Position numbers and translations under genes: made by a program. A stretch of DNA of 64,000 nt from JBPOIC01 sp052034865 (lineage in GTDB: Bacteria; UBA10199; JADFYH01), in NCBI GenBank assembly GCA_052034865.1, contig JBPOIC010000018.1:98428-162427 (forward strand). Direction: 5' to 3'. A model generated the notes under the pieces. It was not told the DNA's origin. It made no database searches and was given only the letters and a program-made list of their open reading frames with translations. Positions within the stretch are counted from its first letter, which is position 1, and every line of letters starts with the position of its first letter. Of the stretch, positions 1-9,811 are shown in pieces.

Positions 1-451
1 ATTTTCTTCACGATTTTTATTTTATTTCGAACTCGCCCAGTATGAGTGGTGGGAGCTTGAGTTGAGTGTAATGGATTCCGGCTCAAAACCCTTTGTGAAA
101 AGTTCTTCCAAAAATCTTTTAAAAGAAAATCTGATTTTGAATCCCATACTCAAGCGGTTGGATTTTTTCTATCCGGTCCATAGAGTACACAAGGATCTCC
201 GTCGTCTAAGACCCGAGCCTTCTCATTATCTTTTATTTCGTGATTTAAAAGGGGAGGTTCAGTTCTGGGTACTGAATCCACTTTCTTATCGCTGGATCGA
301 TCTCCTTTTTTCAACGCGAAATTTTTTACGTGCACTGAAAAAGTTACAGAAAGAATTTCCAAATGAAGATGCGGTTTCCATTCGAAAAGGGGCCGAGGAG
401 GTGTTGAGACAGTTGTGGAAGTGCGGGGTGGTGATGGAGGATAAAAGATGA
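1..451 (+). CDS. HvfC/BufC-type protein, C-terminal part (5' end outside window)
   Basis: The reading frame is open from the first bases of the window, so the gene begins upstream and only about 149 C-terminal residues are seen. The stretch FYPVHRVHKDLRRLRPEP, then YLLFRDLKGEVQFWVLNP and a leucine-rich end, matches my knowledge of the C-terminal domain of the HvfC/BufC (DUF2063, NGO1945-like) family. Members of that family work beside a DUF692 enzyme (HvfB/BufB) that modifies small Cys-rich, copper-binding bufferin-type peptides. The expected DUF692 and peptide genes would lie upstream, outside the window. Copper efflux genes follow from 2.5 kb onward, which fits a metal theme but does not prove a link. 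The family call rests on motif resemblance only. Confidence 0.6.
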   Translation, partial: FSSRFLFYFELAQYEWWELELSVMDSGSKPFVKSSSKNLLKENLILNPILKRLDFFYPVHRVHKDLRRLRPEPSHYLLFRDLKGEVQFWVLNPLSYRWIDLLFSTRNFLRALKKLQKEFPNEDAVSIRKGAEEVLRQLWKCGVVMEDKR

Positions 452-477
452 ATTCTGACTTCTGGGTTCTTTCCCCA

Positions 478-1125
478 TCAGTCCTTTGGAATTTCCAGCG
501 TATCGCTTTCTTTTTCAAACTCGGCTTCCTCCTGAACTCTCTTTTTGTTTCGCCAATGCCTGAAGATCAAAAAGAGAATTGTGGCCCCGATCGTTAAAAG
601 AATTCCATGCTCTATTTTTTTCACCCAAAACCTTAACAGATCCAACTCTCCTCCCAGATAATAAGCGACGGTGGTAATCAGAGGGATGGAAATCAGGGCT
701 GCAAGGCCATCCCAAAAGAGAACTTTTTTGGCGGGAATTTTCAAAGCGCCCGAGCTTAAAAACAGGGCCGAGCGAAAACCGACAAGAAAGCGGGCAAAAA
801 AGAGGGTGTGGTTGCCGTAGCGGTGAAAATAATGGTTGATGGCCTTAATGCGTTTGGGCGTAAAAAACCAGGTAAGTCGGTGATGACTTAGGATGTCGGG
901 CCCGAACTTGCGACCAATCGAATACATGATCATATCCCCGCAAAGGGCCCCAAAATAGACGATAATAATGGTAGGAATGAGCTGTGTTTTTCCCAGGTGG
1001 GCCAGATAGCCACCCGTGATCAGGACAATATCTTCAGGAATGGGAACCCCGAACCCGCAGATAAGAAGGGCGACGAAGAGCCCAAGATAGTGAAAATCGC
1101 CCAGATAGGCCAGTAGAGTTTCCAT
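478..1125 (-). CDS. DedA family inner-membrane protein
   Basis: The 215-residue protein has the hallmarks of the DedA/SNARE-associated family: an N-terminal hydrophobic segment followed by GFGVPIPEDIVLITGGYLA, the conserved G-x3-GD-x3-Y region (GALCGDMIMYSIGRKFG), and FFARFLVGFRSALFLSSGAL. Four or more membrane segments are visible, with a basic/acidic cytoplasmic tail. DedA proteins are thought to move lipid carriers or phospholipids across the inner membrane and support the proton motive force. The length is normal. The gene converges on the HvfC-like gene with a short gap and is divergent from queA; it appears to be a single-gene unit. Confidence 0.88.
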   Translation of the reverse strand: METLLAYLGDFHYLGLFVALLICGFGVPIPEDIVLITGGYLAHLGKTQLIPTIIIVYFGALCGDMIMYSIGRKFGPDILSHHRLTWFFTPKRIKAINHYFHRYGNHTLFFARFLVGFRSALFLSSGALKIPAKKVLFWDGLAALISIPLITTVAYYLGGELDLLRFWVKKIEHGILLTIGATILFLIFRHWRNKKRVQEEAEFEKESDTLEIPKD

Positions 1126-1265
1126 GGATTGTGTTTGTGATCAAAGGCTTACGTTGATTCTTTAGATCAGTTTTTAAGCGATCTTCATATCTCGATAACG
1201 AGTTTGGCTTTCCAAGATCAATCTAAAAATCATCGCTTTGATGATTTCATCTTAAGGAAGTTGAG

Positions 1266-2372
1266 ATGCGTGTAGAGGATTTTTCATTTGATTATCCCCC
1301 CGAGTTGGTGGCTCAGGAGCCAATCAGTCCGCGCGATGGATCGCGCATGCTGGTTCTGAATCGTCAGATGCAGACAATTCAGGATGCACATTTTGTCGAT
1401 TTCCCATCTTATTTTAAAAGCGGAGATCTGCTCATCCTCAATAATACCAAGGTTCTGCCAGCAAGGCTCATGGCGCAAAAAGAGACCGGTGGAAAGTTGG
1501 AAGTCCTCTTTGTCAAAAAACTGCAAACGTCCCTGGAGGTTTTTTCTTCACCTTCTACCTCCATCTCAATTCCTTCCAAAACTGAAGAAGAAGTTTGGGA
1601 ATGTCTGATTTTTCCAGGGAGAGGTTTGCAGCGTGGACACAAAATCCTCTTTTCATCTTTAGGCAAAACGATTGCTGCTACTCTGGAATCCGACGCTGGT
1701 AAAATACGTGTTCTTCGATTTCCATCCGGAATTTCTGCCAGGGATTTAATGGGTCAGCAGGGGGCACCCCCACTTCCTCCTTACATCCGCAAGGGAAAAG
1801 CCGACCTTTCTGATTACGAGCGGTATCAAACCACTTTTGCGAGCAAAGAGGGCGCGATCGCTGCCCCCACGGCAGGACTTCATTTCACCCCTGCGATCCT
1901 TCAGTGTTTGAAAGATAACGGGGTTCAGGTTTTGTGGATTACCTTGCACGTGGGAATCGGGACTTTTCAACCCGTTGAAACTGAACAGGTGGAAGATCAC
2001 CCCATGCAGGAGGAGTACTATGAGATTTCAGAATCTGTCGCCACAGCCATTCAGCGAGCCAAGCAGGAAGGACGTCCTATCACCGCTGTCGGCACGACAA
2101 CTGTGCGGGCGCTCGAATCATTTTTTAGAGAAGGTATGAACATCAAGCCAGAAGCCTGCGATAGGCCACAATCCACGCGTTTGTTTATCTATCCGGGATT
2201 TCGCTTCAATGTGATCGATCGTTTTCTCACCAACTTTCATCAACCCAGTTCAACCCCTTTGTTTTTAACCAGTGCCTTTGCCGGAAAGGACTTTCTCTTG
2301 AAAGCCTATGCACACGCTTTTTTCCAGCGGTATCGATTGTTCAGTTATGGGGATTGTATGTGGGTGCTGTGA
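1266..2372 (+). CDS. queA: S-adenosylmethionine:tRNA ribosyltransferase-isomerase QueA
   Basis: QueA transfers and rearranges the ribose of S-adenosylmethionine onto 7-aminomethyl-7-deazaguanine in tRNA to give epoxyqueuosine. The 368-residue protein starts with the family signature MRVEDFSFDYPPELVAQEP, followed by RDGSRMLVLNR and LLILNNTKVLPARL. It also has GAIAAPTAGLHFT near residue 200, HVGIGTFQPV, and the C-terminal TNFHQPSSTPLFL and GDCMWVL blocks. An AGGAAG-type ribosome binding site precedes the ATG. A weakly conserved insertion near residues 90-105 (Ser/Pro-rich) makes it slightly longer than typical. No tgt gene is adjacent. Confidence 0.95.
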   Translation: MRVEDFSFDYPPELVAQEPISPRDGSRMLVLNRQMQTIQDAHFVDFPSYFKSGDLLILNNTKVLPARLMAQKETGGKLEVLFVKKLQTSLEVFSSPSTSISIPSKTEEEVWECLIFPGRGLQRGHKILFSSLGKTIAATLESDAGKIRVLRFPSGISARDLMGQQGAPPLPPYIRKGKADLSDYERYQTTFASKEGAIAAPTAGLHFTPAILQCLKDNGVQVLWITLHVGIGTFQPVETEQVEDHPMQEEYYEISESVATAIQRAKQEGRPITAVGTTTVRALESFFREGMNIKPEACDRPQSTRLFIYPGFRFNVIDRFLTNFHQPSSTPLFLTSAFAGKDFLLKAYAHAFFQRYRLFSYGDCMWVL

Positions 2373-2549
2373 GAGGGGAGGGGCTTATTCCGGGTGGGAT
2401 AAATGTCGTCTGCACGCTTATATTGTTTTGATTCCCCTCCTTTGGAGAGGTGTTCGTCATGGTGGGGTGATCCTACGGACCTTCAAGAAGATTGATTTTT
2501 GAGGTTTTTCTCCTGTCTTCTGCATTCCCGCATCTCTCCCACATCCCCC

Positions 2550-4859
2550 TTACTCCGTGCGATTGAGGCGCAAGGCGTTATAGATCACCGACACCGAGCT
2601 TAAACTCATCGCCGCACTGGCGAGCATGGGACTTAAAAGAAGTCCAAAGAAAGGGTAGAGGACGCCGGCTGCGACAGGAACGCCAAGAAGGTTGTAGAGA
2701 AATGCAAAGAACAGATTCTGACGAATATTACGCAAGGTTGCTTCACTCAAACGCCGTGCTCTTAAAATGCCGTTCAGATCTCCTTTCACAAGCGTCAGTC
2801 CCGCACTTTCAATGGCAATATCGGTTCCATCCCCCATTGCAATTCCAACATCGGCCTGTGCCAGCGCCGGGGCGTCGTTGATCCCATCGCCTGCCATGGC
2901 CACGCATCGTCCCTGACTTTTAAGATCCAAAATATGCTGCTGTTTATCTTGGGGAAGAACGCCTGCGTGAATTTGGTCAATTCCCAAAGCCTCTCCCACG
3001 GGTTGAGCTGTCGATTGCTGATCGCCACTGAGCATGATGATTTCGATTCCTGCTTTTTTTAAACCTTCAATGGCCTTTAAGCTGGAGGGCTTGATGGGAT
3101 CGGCGACCCAAAAGACTCCAGCAAGTTTTTCATCCACCGATAGATAAAGAGGAGTCGTGCCTGTTAAGGATTTGTCCTTCTCAAGAGAATCTGCTGCCGA
3201 ATAATCGATCGACAGGGTGTCCATCAGCGCAGCATTTCCAAGCTCTACGGAATGACCCTCGATCCATCCCATGACCCCAAAACCTGGAAGCGATTTGAAT
3301 CCATCCACTGCATCTGCCCTCAGATTCTTTTCATCCATTGCCCGCTTGAAGGCCTCAGCAAGAGGATGTTCACTGTGGACTTCCAGGCTTCCAGCGATTC
3401 TTAATATTTGAGCGGCGTCAAAACCCTGTGTGGAAAAGACCTTTAAAAGGGCCGGATGTCCTTCGGTGAGGGTGCCGGTTTTATCTACGACAAGGGTGTC
3501 GATAGCAGCCATTTTTTCCAGTACCTCGGCATTACGAATCAGGATGCCCGATTGCGCGGCTTTTCCCATCCCCACCATAATGGAAAGAGGGGTTGCCAGT
3601 CCCAGGGCGCAGGGACAGGCAATTAACAGAACCGAGACAGCCTGGACAAAACCGACAAGGACAGAAGCGGTTGTACTAAAGTACCACCAGGCAAAAAACG
3701 TAAGGCACGCAACCCCAAACACGGCTGGCACAAACCACGATGAGACTTTATCTGCCAGACTTTGAATTGGAGCACGGCTGCGTTGGGCCTTGGCGACGCG
3801 GTCGACAATCTGGGCTAGCAGGGTGTGTCTTCCCACCTTTTCAGCGATAAAGACAAAGCTTCCGGTTTTGTTGAAAGTTCCGGCGACGACGGGATCACCG
3901 ACAGTTTTTTCGATGGGAAGGGACTCCCCCGTCATCATCGATTCATCCAACGCACTTTGACCATTCACAATTTTTCCATCCACCGGAATGCGCTCTCCTG
4001 GACGCACCCGAATTCGATCACCAGGATGAATCCGATCGACAGAAACCTCTTCGCTATGTCCATCCTCTAGAAGTCGCTGAGCTGTTTTAGGAGCCAAATC
4101 CAGAAGGGCGCGTAGCGCATCGCCCGTTTTTTCGCGGGCGCGTGTTTCCAGAAGCTGTCCGAGAAGAACCAGGGTTGTGATGACAGCTGACGATTCAAAG
4201 TAAAGAGGAGGATGTGCGGATATTCCAGGAATCAGTGTGGTCAGGCGGTGACCAAAAATGAAGATGGCAAGGCTATAGAAGTAGGAGACTCCCACTCCCA
4301 AGCTTACAAGGGTAAACATGTTTAAGCTTTTTTGCTTGAGCGAAAGCCAACCTTTTTTAAAGAAGGGGGCGCCCGCCCAAAAAACCACAGGGGTGGCGAG
4401 GAGGGCCTGAAGGGTTCCCTCCCAGCTTCTGGGAATCAAATTTTCAAAAAACGTGGGGATTAGCATGGATCCCATGCTGAAAAACCAAAGAGGCAAGCTG
4501 AAAAAAAGGCTGATCCAAAAACGCCGGGAAAGGTCCTGATGTTGCTCGGAAGGACCTGTCTCCAGGCGGATTTCCATCGGCTCGAGTGCCATCCCGCAAA
4601 TCGGGCAGTCGCCCGGTCCTTTTTGAATAATTTGGGGATCCATTGGGCAGGTGTATTCCAGATCTTTGGAACCGGGAGGGGGGCAGCACTCGGAAGAAGG
4701 GGTTGGGTGCAAATATTTTTCGGGATCGAGCTTAAATTTTTCCAGACAGCCTTCGCGACAGAAATAATAGGAGGTGTTTTGATAGTCGAATTTCCAGCGT
4801 GCCTGCGTGGGATCGACTTTCATTTTACAGATGGGATCAATGGCAAGTAAGGAGGACAT
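2550..4859 (-). CDS. Copper/silver-type P1B ATPase with YHS and heavy-metal-binding N-terminus
   Basis: This is an inner-membrane ATPase that exports Cu(I) or Ag(I) to the periplasm. Residues 1-50 form a YHS domain (DPICKMKV, YYFCREGCLEKF). Residues about 69-95 form a short heavy-metal-binding domain (TCPMDP, CPICGMALEP). There is no classical CxxC HMA domain. The CPC transport motif is at residues 415-417 and the phosphorylated aspartate of DKTGT at 459. TGES and GDGINDAPAL are also present. The 769-residue length is usual. No clear ribosome binding site is seen upstream; the leader is AT-rich. It lies downstream of, and on the same strand as, the cus-like operon, separated from it by about 480 bases holding a broken HTH gene. 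Confidence 0.92.
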   Translation of the reverse strand: MSSLLAIDPICKMKVDPTQARWKFDYQNTSYYFCREGCLEKFKLDPEKYLHPTPSSECCPPPGSKDLEYTCPMDPQIIQKGPGDCPICGMALEPMEIRLETGPSEQHQDLSRRFWISLFFSLPLWFFSMGSMLIPTFFENLIPRSWEGTLQALLATPVVFWAGAPFFKKGWLSLKQKSLNMFTLVSLGVGVSYFYSLAIFIFGHRLTTLIPGISAHPPLYFESSAVITTLVLLGQLLETRAREKTGDALRALLDLAPKTAQRLLEDGHSEEVSVDRIHPGDRIRVRPGERIPVDGKIVNGQSALDESMMTGESLPIEKTVGDPVVAGTFNKTGSFVFIAEKVGRHTLLAQIVDRVAKAQRSRAPIQSLADKVSSWFVPAVFGVACLTFFAWWYFSTTASVLVGFVQAVSVLLIACPCALGLATPLSIMVGMGKAAQSGILIRNAEVLEKMAAIDTLVVDKTGTLTEGHPALLKVFSTQGFDAAQILRIAGSLEVHSEHPLAEAFKRAMDEKNLRADAVDGFKSLPGFGVMGWIEGHSVELGNAALMDTLSIDYSAADSLEKDKSLTGTTPLYLSVDEKLAGVFWVADPIKPSSLKAIEGLKKAGIEIIMLSGDQQSTAQPVGEALGIDQIHAGVLPQDKQQHILDLKSQGRCVAMAGDGINDAPALAQADVGIAMGDGTDIAIESAGLTLVKGDLNGILRARRLSEATLRNIRQNLFFAFLYNLLGVPVAAGVLYPFFGLLLSPMLASAAMSLSSVSVIYNALRLNRTE

Positions 4860-4980
4860 GAGTTTTTTTTGAATAGAATTTTAATTATTATAAATCAGTA
4901 ATTTAGGAGAGAACTTATCTTCTATTGGTTTCGAAGGATCAAGAACCCTTTATCTCAATCAGGAATGCTCCGTCAGAAAC

Positions 4981-5182
4981 TTACCTGGGTTTAATTTCTA
5001 TCGAGATCCCCAGTTTTTCAAGCACTTGAAAAGCTTTTGAGATTTGAAGACTGGCTTTGGCATTTTCCAGCTCGGAAAAAACGGGTCCCAACGTCGCAGA
5101 GATCGGGTGCCTGATTTTGACTGAGGCCAAGTTTGTGTCTTTTTTCAAAAACCGCCTTCGCGATACGAGAGATTTCTTCCAA
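4981..5182 (-). pseudogene. HipB-like XRE-family HTH regulator, frameshifted
   Basis: On the minus strand a GGAG site precedes a TTG start at 5182. The frame reads into an HTH-like stretch (RHKLGLSQNQAPDLCDVGTRFF) and then fails. The adjacent frame continues with SELENAKASLQISKAFQVLE and ends KPR-stop at 4981. Together they look like one short HipB/antitoxin-type HTH protein of about 66 residues, broken in a run of six identical bases (A6 at 5076-5081 on the + strand). Losing one base would restore the frame. I see no HipA-like partner. It sits between the Cus operon and the P-type ATPase, where a regulator would be expected, but the HTH type points to toxin-antitoxin control rather than metal sensing. 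Confidence 0.6.
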
Positions 5183-5290
5183 TATTGTATCTCCTATTCA
5201 ATGGGTGAGTTCGGCGGAAGGCGTGAAGATTCAGTTAGGATAGAGTTTAGATAAATGTCAAAGAAAACAAAGGCTTGGCCGCTTGACTCA

Positions 5291-5336
5291 TTCCCGATCG
5301 GGAGTCCTCCGTCTGATCCCGATCCTCCGTCTGAAG
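5291..5336. repeat. Short palindromic repeat with CCTCCGTCTGA
   Basis: A perfect palindrome TCCCGATCGGGA runs straight into two direct copies of CCTCCGTCTGA. The 17-mer GGGAGTCCTCCGTCTGA at 5300-5316 recurs exactly at 45279-45295, so this is a dispersed element rather than part of one gene. It lies just past the 3' end of the cusA-like gene and could fold in its transcript. Function unknown. Confidence 0.5.
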
Positions 5337-5339
5337 ATC

Positions 5340-8300
5340 CTAAAGTGGGACTGTTTTGCGAAGGGATTTTTCTTTCCAGATAAAGTAAATCGCAGGGTAC
5401 ACGATCAACTCCAGCAAGAAGGAGGTGATCAGGCCTCCGACCATGGGGGCGGCAATGCGCTTCATGAGATCCGAGCCAGTACCGGTGGAATAAAGGATGG
5501 GGATGAGGCCCATGAAGGCGGCCATCACGGTCATCATCTTGGGACGAACGCGCTTGACCGCCCCGTGAACAATGCTCTCAATGAGATCCTCTCGTGTTCG
5601 CATTTCACCCCGTTCTTTTTTCTCGGCGTAGGCCATATCCAGATACATCAGCATGAAAACACCGGTTTCGGCGTCCAGTCCCATCAGGGCGATCAGCCCA
5701 ACCCACACGGCGATTGAAAGGTGGTACCCCAAAACATAAAGCAACCAGATAGCTCCAATCAGAGAAAAAGGGACGGCCAGTAAAATGATCAGTGCCTTCG
5801 TCAGTGAGCGGGTGTTGAGATACAAAAGAAACAGGATGAGAAAGAGGGTGAGAGGGAGGACGATTTTTAAGCGCTCGCGCACCCGAAGCATGTTTTCATA
5901 TTGGCCACTCCACTCCAGGTGATAGCCCTCTGTTTTTGCAAGCAAGGCATCGATCTTTTGCTTGGCCTCTTCAACATAACCTCCGACGTCGCGATCGGTG
6001 ACTTGCACGTAAACAAAGCCTGCCTTCATTCCATTTTCATTTCGAATCATCGAAGGGCCAACCCTCACCTGCACCTCGGCGACTACTGAGATCGGGATCT
6101 GTGCTCCGCTCGGGCTTGAAACCAACAGACGATTCAGTTGTGGAATGTCTTCCCGCCAGTCACGGGCATAGCGGGTATTCACACCGTAGCGCTCAGGTCC
6201 ATTGATGACTGTGGTCAAACTCTCTCCCCCCAAGGCCTGGCGGATGACCGAACTTACCTCCTCCACGCTCAATCCGTACTGGGCGAGGGCCTCCCGTTTT
6301 AAATCAAAATCAAGGTAGTAGCCTTGAGCAACCCGATCCGCAAAAGCCTTCTGGCCGGGAATGGTATTTAAAATTTCTTCGATCTGAATCCCGATCTCTT
6401 CAATTTTTTGTGGATCGGGACCGAGAATTTTAATTCCGACAGGCGTGCGAATACCGGTACTGAGCATGCCGATGCGTGCCTGAATCGGTTGGGTCCAGGC
6501 GTTGCTGACACCCGGGATTTGCAGTTTTTCATTCATCTCATTGGTTAAATCTTCAAGCGACACATGGTCTGGCCAGAAGTGGCTGAGAGGGCGTTGGAGA
6601 AGTTTGGGCCATTGAGAGTAAAAGCGGGAAATTTTTCTCCACTCCGATTTGGGTTTTAAAACGATCGTGGTTTCCATCATCGAAAGCGGAGCCGGATCGG
6701 TAGATGTCTCGGCCCTTCCTGCCTTGCCAAACACGCTGAACACTTCGGGAAAACTTTTTAAAATCTGATCCTGCTTTTGCAAAAGCTTTCCTGCCTCGGT
6801 TGCAGAAATTCCAGGCAGGGTGGTGGGCATGTAAAGAATCGTTCCTTCATCCAGGGGAGGCATGAATTCGGAACCCAGATGAAAAAAAGGATAGAGAGTC
6901 GTGAGTAAAAGAAAGCTGGCCGCCAAAATTGTTTTTTTAGGATGACGAAGAACGCCGCGACAGACCGGTTCATAAATTCGAAAGAGAAGTTTGCTGATGG
7001 GATGTTTTTCTTCCGGATAATATTTGCCGACAGTTACGTGGTTGATCAGGGTAGAAAACCAGCGAGGTTTAAAATGGACATAGTCCATGCGGGAAAAAAG
7101 CATGCGTAAGGCAGGATCCAACGTAATCGCCAAAACGGCGGCAATTGCCATGGCGAGGGTTTTGGAAATTGCCAGGGGTTTGAAAAGCTTTCCTTCCTGA
7201 TCCATCAAGGTAAAGATTGGAAGGAAAGAAACGGCAATCACCAACAGCGAGAAAAAAACGGAAGGACCCACTTCTTTCAGGGCCTTCAGTCGCACTTCAT
7301 GAAAATCGCCAACGCGGCCTCCCGCTTCCCAAAGCTGGAGTTTTTTATAAGCATTTTCAACCTCCACAATCGCTCCGTCGACGAGCACGCCGATGGAGAT
7401 GGCAATGCCTGAAAGTGACAAGATGTTCGCTGTCAAATGAAAGGCCTGAAAGGGGATGAAGGACAGAAAAACTGAAATTGGAATCGTCAAGATGGGAATG
7501 AGGGCTGAGGGGATATGCCAGAGAAAAATGAGAATGATAAAACTGACGATGATCAGCTCTTCGGTTATGGTGATTTTCAAGGTATCAATGGATTTTAAAA
7601 TGAGTTCCGAGCGATCATAGCTGGTCAAAATTTCGATTCCGGCAGGAAGACTGGGTTTGATTTCTTCGATTTTATTTTGAATCCGCCCGATGACTTCTAA
7701 GGCGTTCTCCCCGTGACGCATGACTATAATACCACCGACGGTTTCGCCTTCTCCATTCCACTCGGCAATTCCGCGCTTCAGATCCGGGCCCAGCTCCACC
7801 CGGGCCAAGGCACTTAACAGAATTGGCGTTCCGGATTTAGGATCCACTTTCACAACAATGTTTTCCAAATCCTGAAGTGATTTTAAATAGCCACGACCCC
7901 GCACCATGTATTCTCTGCCCGACATCTCCACGATGCGACCGCCGACTTCGCTATTACTGTTTCTGAGTGCTAAGCTGACTTCCTGAAGGGTCACCCCATA
8001 ACTTTGCAAGGCAGCAGGATCGAGATTCACCTGATATTGGCGGGTAAAACCTCCCACAGTGGCGACTTCTGAAACACCAGGCACTTGTTGTAAAAGATAT
8101 CTCAAGGTCCAATCCTGATAGGATTTCAGATCCGATAAAGAGTGTGCACCTGATCGATCCACCAAAACATATTGATAGACCCAACCAACGGCCGTAGCAT
8201 CGGGTCCAAGTTCGGGAACGACTCCCGGAGGCAGTCGATTCGTGATCTTGCTTAAGTATTCGAGCGTGCGACTGCGCGCCCAGTAAAGGTCAGTTCCATC

Positions 8301-8591
8301 CTCAAAAATCAAATAGACATACGAATATCCAAAATCTGAAAATCCCCGCACGGCTTTGACCTTCGGGGCTCCCAGCATGGCGGTGACAATCGGGTAGGTG
8401 ACCTGATCTTCGATGATGTCCGGACTTTGCTCCCAGCGGGAATAGATAATGACCTGGGTATCTGAAAGATCAGGAATGGCATCGAGGGGAACATTTTTAA
8501 AGGCGAACATTCCCACAACCAGGGCCACACCGGTGAGGAGGAGGGTGATCGCACGATTTCGTGCACACCATTCGATAAGTTGTTGGATCAT
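5340..8591 (-). CDS. cusA: CusA/CzcA-family heavy-metal RND efflux transporter
   Basis: This is the inner-membrane proton-driven pump of a tripartite metal efflux system. The 1083-residue protein begins MIQQLIEWCARNRAITLLL, as in the heavy-metal efflux RND group, and has the two periplasmic loops and about twelve membrane segments of that family. DGAIVEVENAYKKL (first half) and the region around GLDAETGVFMLMYLDMA (second half) fit the HME-RND TM4 and TM10 regions. Cu/Ag specificity is inferred from the neighbouring adaptor with a copper-type binding domain and from the P1B ATPase. The order on the minus strand is small Cys protein, TolC-like, CusB-like, CusA-like, consistent with one operon. 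The gap to cusB is about 125 bases. Confidence 0.93.
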   Translation of the reverse strand: MIQQLIEWCARNRAITLLLTGVALVVGMFAFKNVPLDAIPDLSDTQVIIYSRWEQSPDIIEDQVTYPIVTAMLGAPKVKAVRGFSDFGYSYVYLIFEDGTDLYWARSRTLEYLSKITNRLPPGVVPELGPDATAVGWVYQYVLVDRSGAHSLSDLKSYQDWTLRYLLQQVPGVSEVATVGGFTRQYQVNLDPAALQSYGVTLQEVSLALRNSNSEVGGRIVEMSGREYMVRGRGYLKSLQDLENIVVKVDPKSGTPILLSALARVELGPDLKRGIAEWNGEGETVGGIIVMRHGENALEVIGRIQNKIEEIKPSLPAGIEILTSYDRSELILKSIDTLKITITEELIIVSFIILIFLWHIPSALIPILTIPISVFLSFIPFQAFHLTANILSLSGIAISIGVLVDGAIVEVENAYKKLQLWEAGGRVGDFHEVRLKALKEVGPSVFFSLLVIAVSFLPIFTLMDQEGKLFKPLAISKTLAMAIAAVLAITLDPALRMLFSRMDYVHFKPRWFSTLINHVTVGKYYPEEKHPISKLLFRIYEPVCRGVLRHPKKTILAASFLLLTTLYPFFHLGSEFMPPLDEGTILYMPTTLPGISATEAGKLLQKQDQILKSFPEVFSVFGKAGRAETSTDPAPLSMMETTIVLKPKSEWRKISRFYSQWPKLLQRPLSHFWPDHVSLEDLTNEMNEKLQIPGVSNAWTQPIQARIGMLSTGIRTPVGIKILGPDPQKIEEIGIQIEEILNTIPGQKAFADRVAQGYYLDFDLKREALAQYGLSVEEVSSVIRQALGGESLTTVINGPERYGVNTRYARDWREDIPQLNRLLVSSPSGAQIPISVVAEVQVRVGPSMIRNENGMKAGFVYVQVTDRDVGGYVEEAKQKIDALLAKTEGYHLEWSGQYENMLRVRERLKIVLPLTLFLILFLLYLNTRSLTKALIILLAVPFSLIGAIWLLYVLGYHLSIAVWVGLIALMGLDAETGVFMLMYLDMAYAEKKERGEMRTREDLIESIVHGAVKRVRPKMMTVMAAFMGLIPILYSTGTGSDLMKRIAAPMVGGLITSFLLELIVYPAIYFIWKEKSLRKTVPL

Positions 8592-8716
8592 AAAAATGTA
8601 AGAAGATTTTGAGTGGATTTTTCTCCCCGCGATTGTGGCTATTCCTTTTGCATTTTGGAATTGCCGCTGCTCGATCGGGAACCTTTTTCACTCATGCTGT
8701 GGAGACGGAAATATTT

Positions 8717-9781
8717 TCAAATCGTTCCCTTTGCGTGCGTCTTGTTTTCAGAGACGACCGATCTTAAATGCGCTTCGGAATCGAGTAAGAAATTAGCCTG
8801 GGTGACGACGCGTTCTCCTTCTTGAAGACCCGACAGGATTTCCAGGTTACTATCCCCACGTCTTCCCACACGCACGGCGCGTGGTTCGAATTTTCCCTCT
8901 CCCTGATCGATGAAGACGAAGGAATTATTTCCATCCTCCATCAAGGCATTGGTTGGGATACTCAAAACCTCGTCAGAGTGAGAGGTGACTTTGATTTTCA
9001 AGTAGCTGTCCGCTTTCAGCAGACTATTGGGGTCTTGGACATAAAGGCGAATTTGGGCCGTGCGAGTGATTGGATTGAGTTGTGGATCGATGGACTCTAC
9101 GACGGCGCTCAAGATTTTATGGGAAGATTGAGGAAACGAAATTTCCACCGGATCTCCGGGGTGTATCCAGGCAAGGTCGGACTCAAACACAGAGCCATAA
9201 ATGAGCACGCGAGCTTTGCTCATAATCCCCAAAAGACTTTCCTCGGCATGGTTTTCTTTTCGTAGGCTCAAGATTTGAGCTTCACTCATTCCCATTACCT
9301 GAAGTCTTTTTTTTGCAGCCTGGATCAGGTTTTGTTGCTGATTTTCCAGAAGCCCTCCTGAGGTGTGTAAAAACGTGAGGTATTCCTGTTGGGCAACATA
9401 AAGGTCGGGATCGCGCGCCACTCGGGCCGGGATCCAAAAATTGCGATGGATTTTTTCTTGGGTGGTAGGTCGTGATTGAATTCCGATGAGCTGCTGTTTT
9501 TCTAAAGAGAGGTTGAAACTTGAGTTTTTTTCACCCGGTTGAGATTCGGAATTTTTATATTTGGGCACCAGATCCATCCCGCAGATCGGGCATTTTCCTG
9601 GATGATCCTGATGGATAAAGGGATGCATCGAACAGGTGTAATAGTCGATCTGAGGGCTTTTAATTGCAGGAGGATTGATCTTCTGGTTTTCGCTGGGAGT
9701 TTTCGAGGTACAACTTTGAATCCAAAAAGCTGAAATGAGACCGAGGATGAGAAAAAGCAACACATTCTTAAATGTTTTCAT
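8717..9781 (-). CDS. cusB: CusB-type RND periplasmic adaptor with heavy-metal-binding domain
   Basis: This membrane-fusion adaptor links the RND pump to the outer-membrane channel. The N-terminus has a hydrophobic signal ending WIQSC near residue 24, possibly a lipoprotein anchor. Residues about 47-76 hold a heavy-metal-binding domain (YYTCSMHP, CPICGMDLVPKY), as in CusB-like adaptors. Barrel-sandwich and beta-barrel sections follow (GSVFESDLAWIHPGDPVEIS, then ALMEDGNNSFVFI and GLQEGERVV). An AAGGAT ribosome binding site precedes the ATG. At 354 residues it is shorter than E. coli CusB and typical of compact adaptors. Confidence 0.92.
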   Translation of the reverse strand: MKTFKNVLLFLILGLISAFWIQSCTSKTPSENQKINPPAIKSPQIDYYTCSMHPFIHQDHPGKCPICGMDLVPKYKNSESQPGEKNSSFNLSLEKQQLIGIQSRPTTQEKIHRNFWIPARVARDPDLYVAQQEYLTFLHTSGGLLENQQQNLIQAAKKRLQVMGMSEAQILSLRKENHAEESLLGIMSKARVLIYGSVFESDLAWIHPGDPVEISFPQSSHKILSAVVESIDPQLNPITRTAQIRLYVQDPNSLLKADSYLKIKVTSHSDEVLSIPTNALMEDGNNSFVFIDQGEGKFEPRAVRVGRRGDSNLEILSGLQEGERVVTQANFLLDSEAHLRSVVSENKTHAKGTI

Positions 9782-9811
9782 AAGTAAATCCTTTCGAAAT
9801 GAGAAAATTTA

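Noticed and set aside
5183..5339. Search for a HipA-like toxin beside the HTH remnant
   Set aside because: No frame on either side of the remnant has kinase-like motifs; nothing supports a complete hipBA pair.
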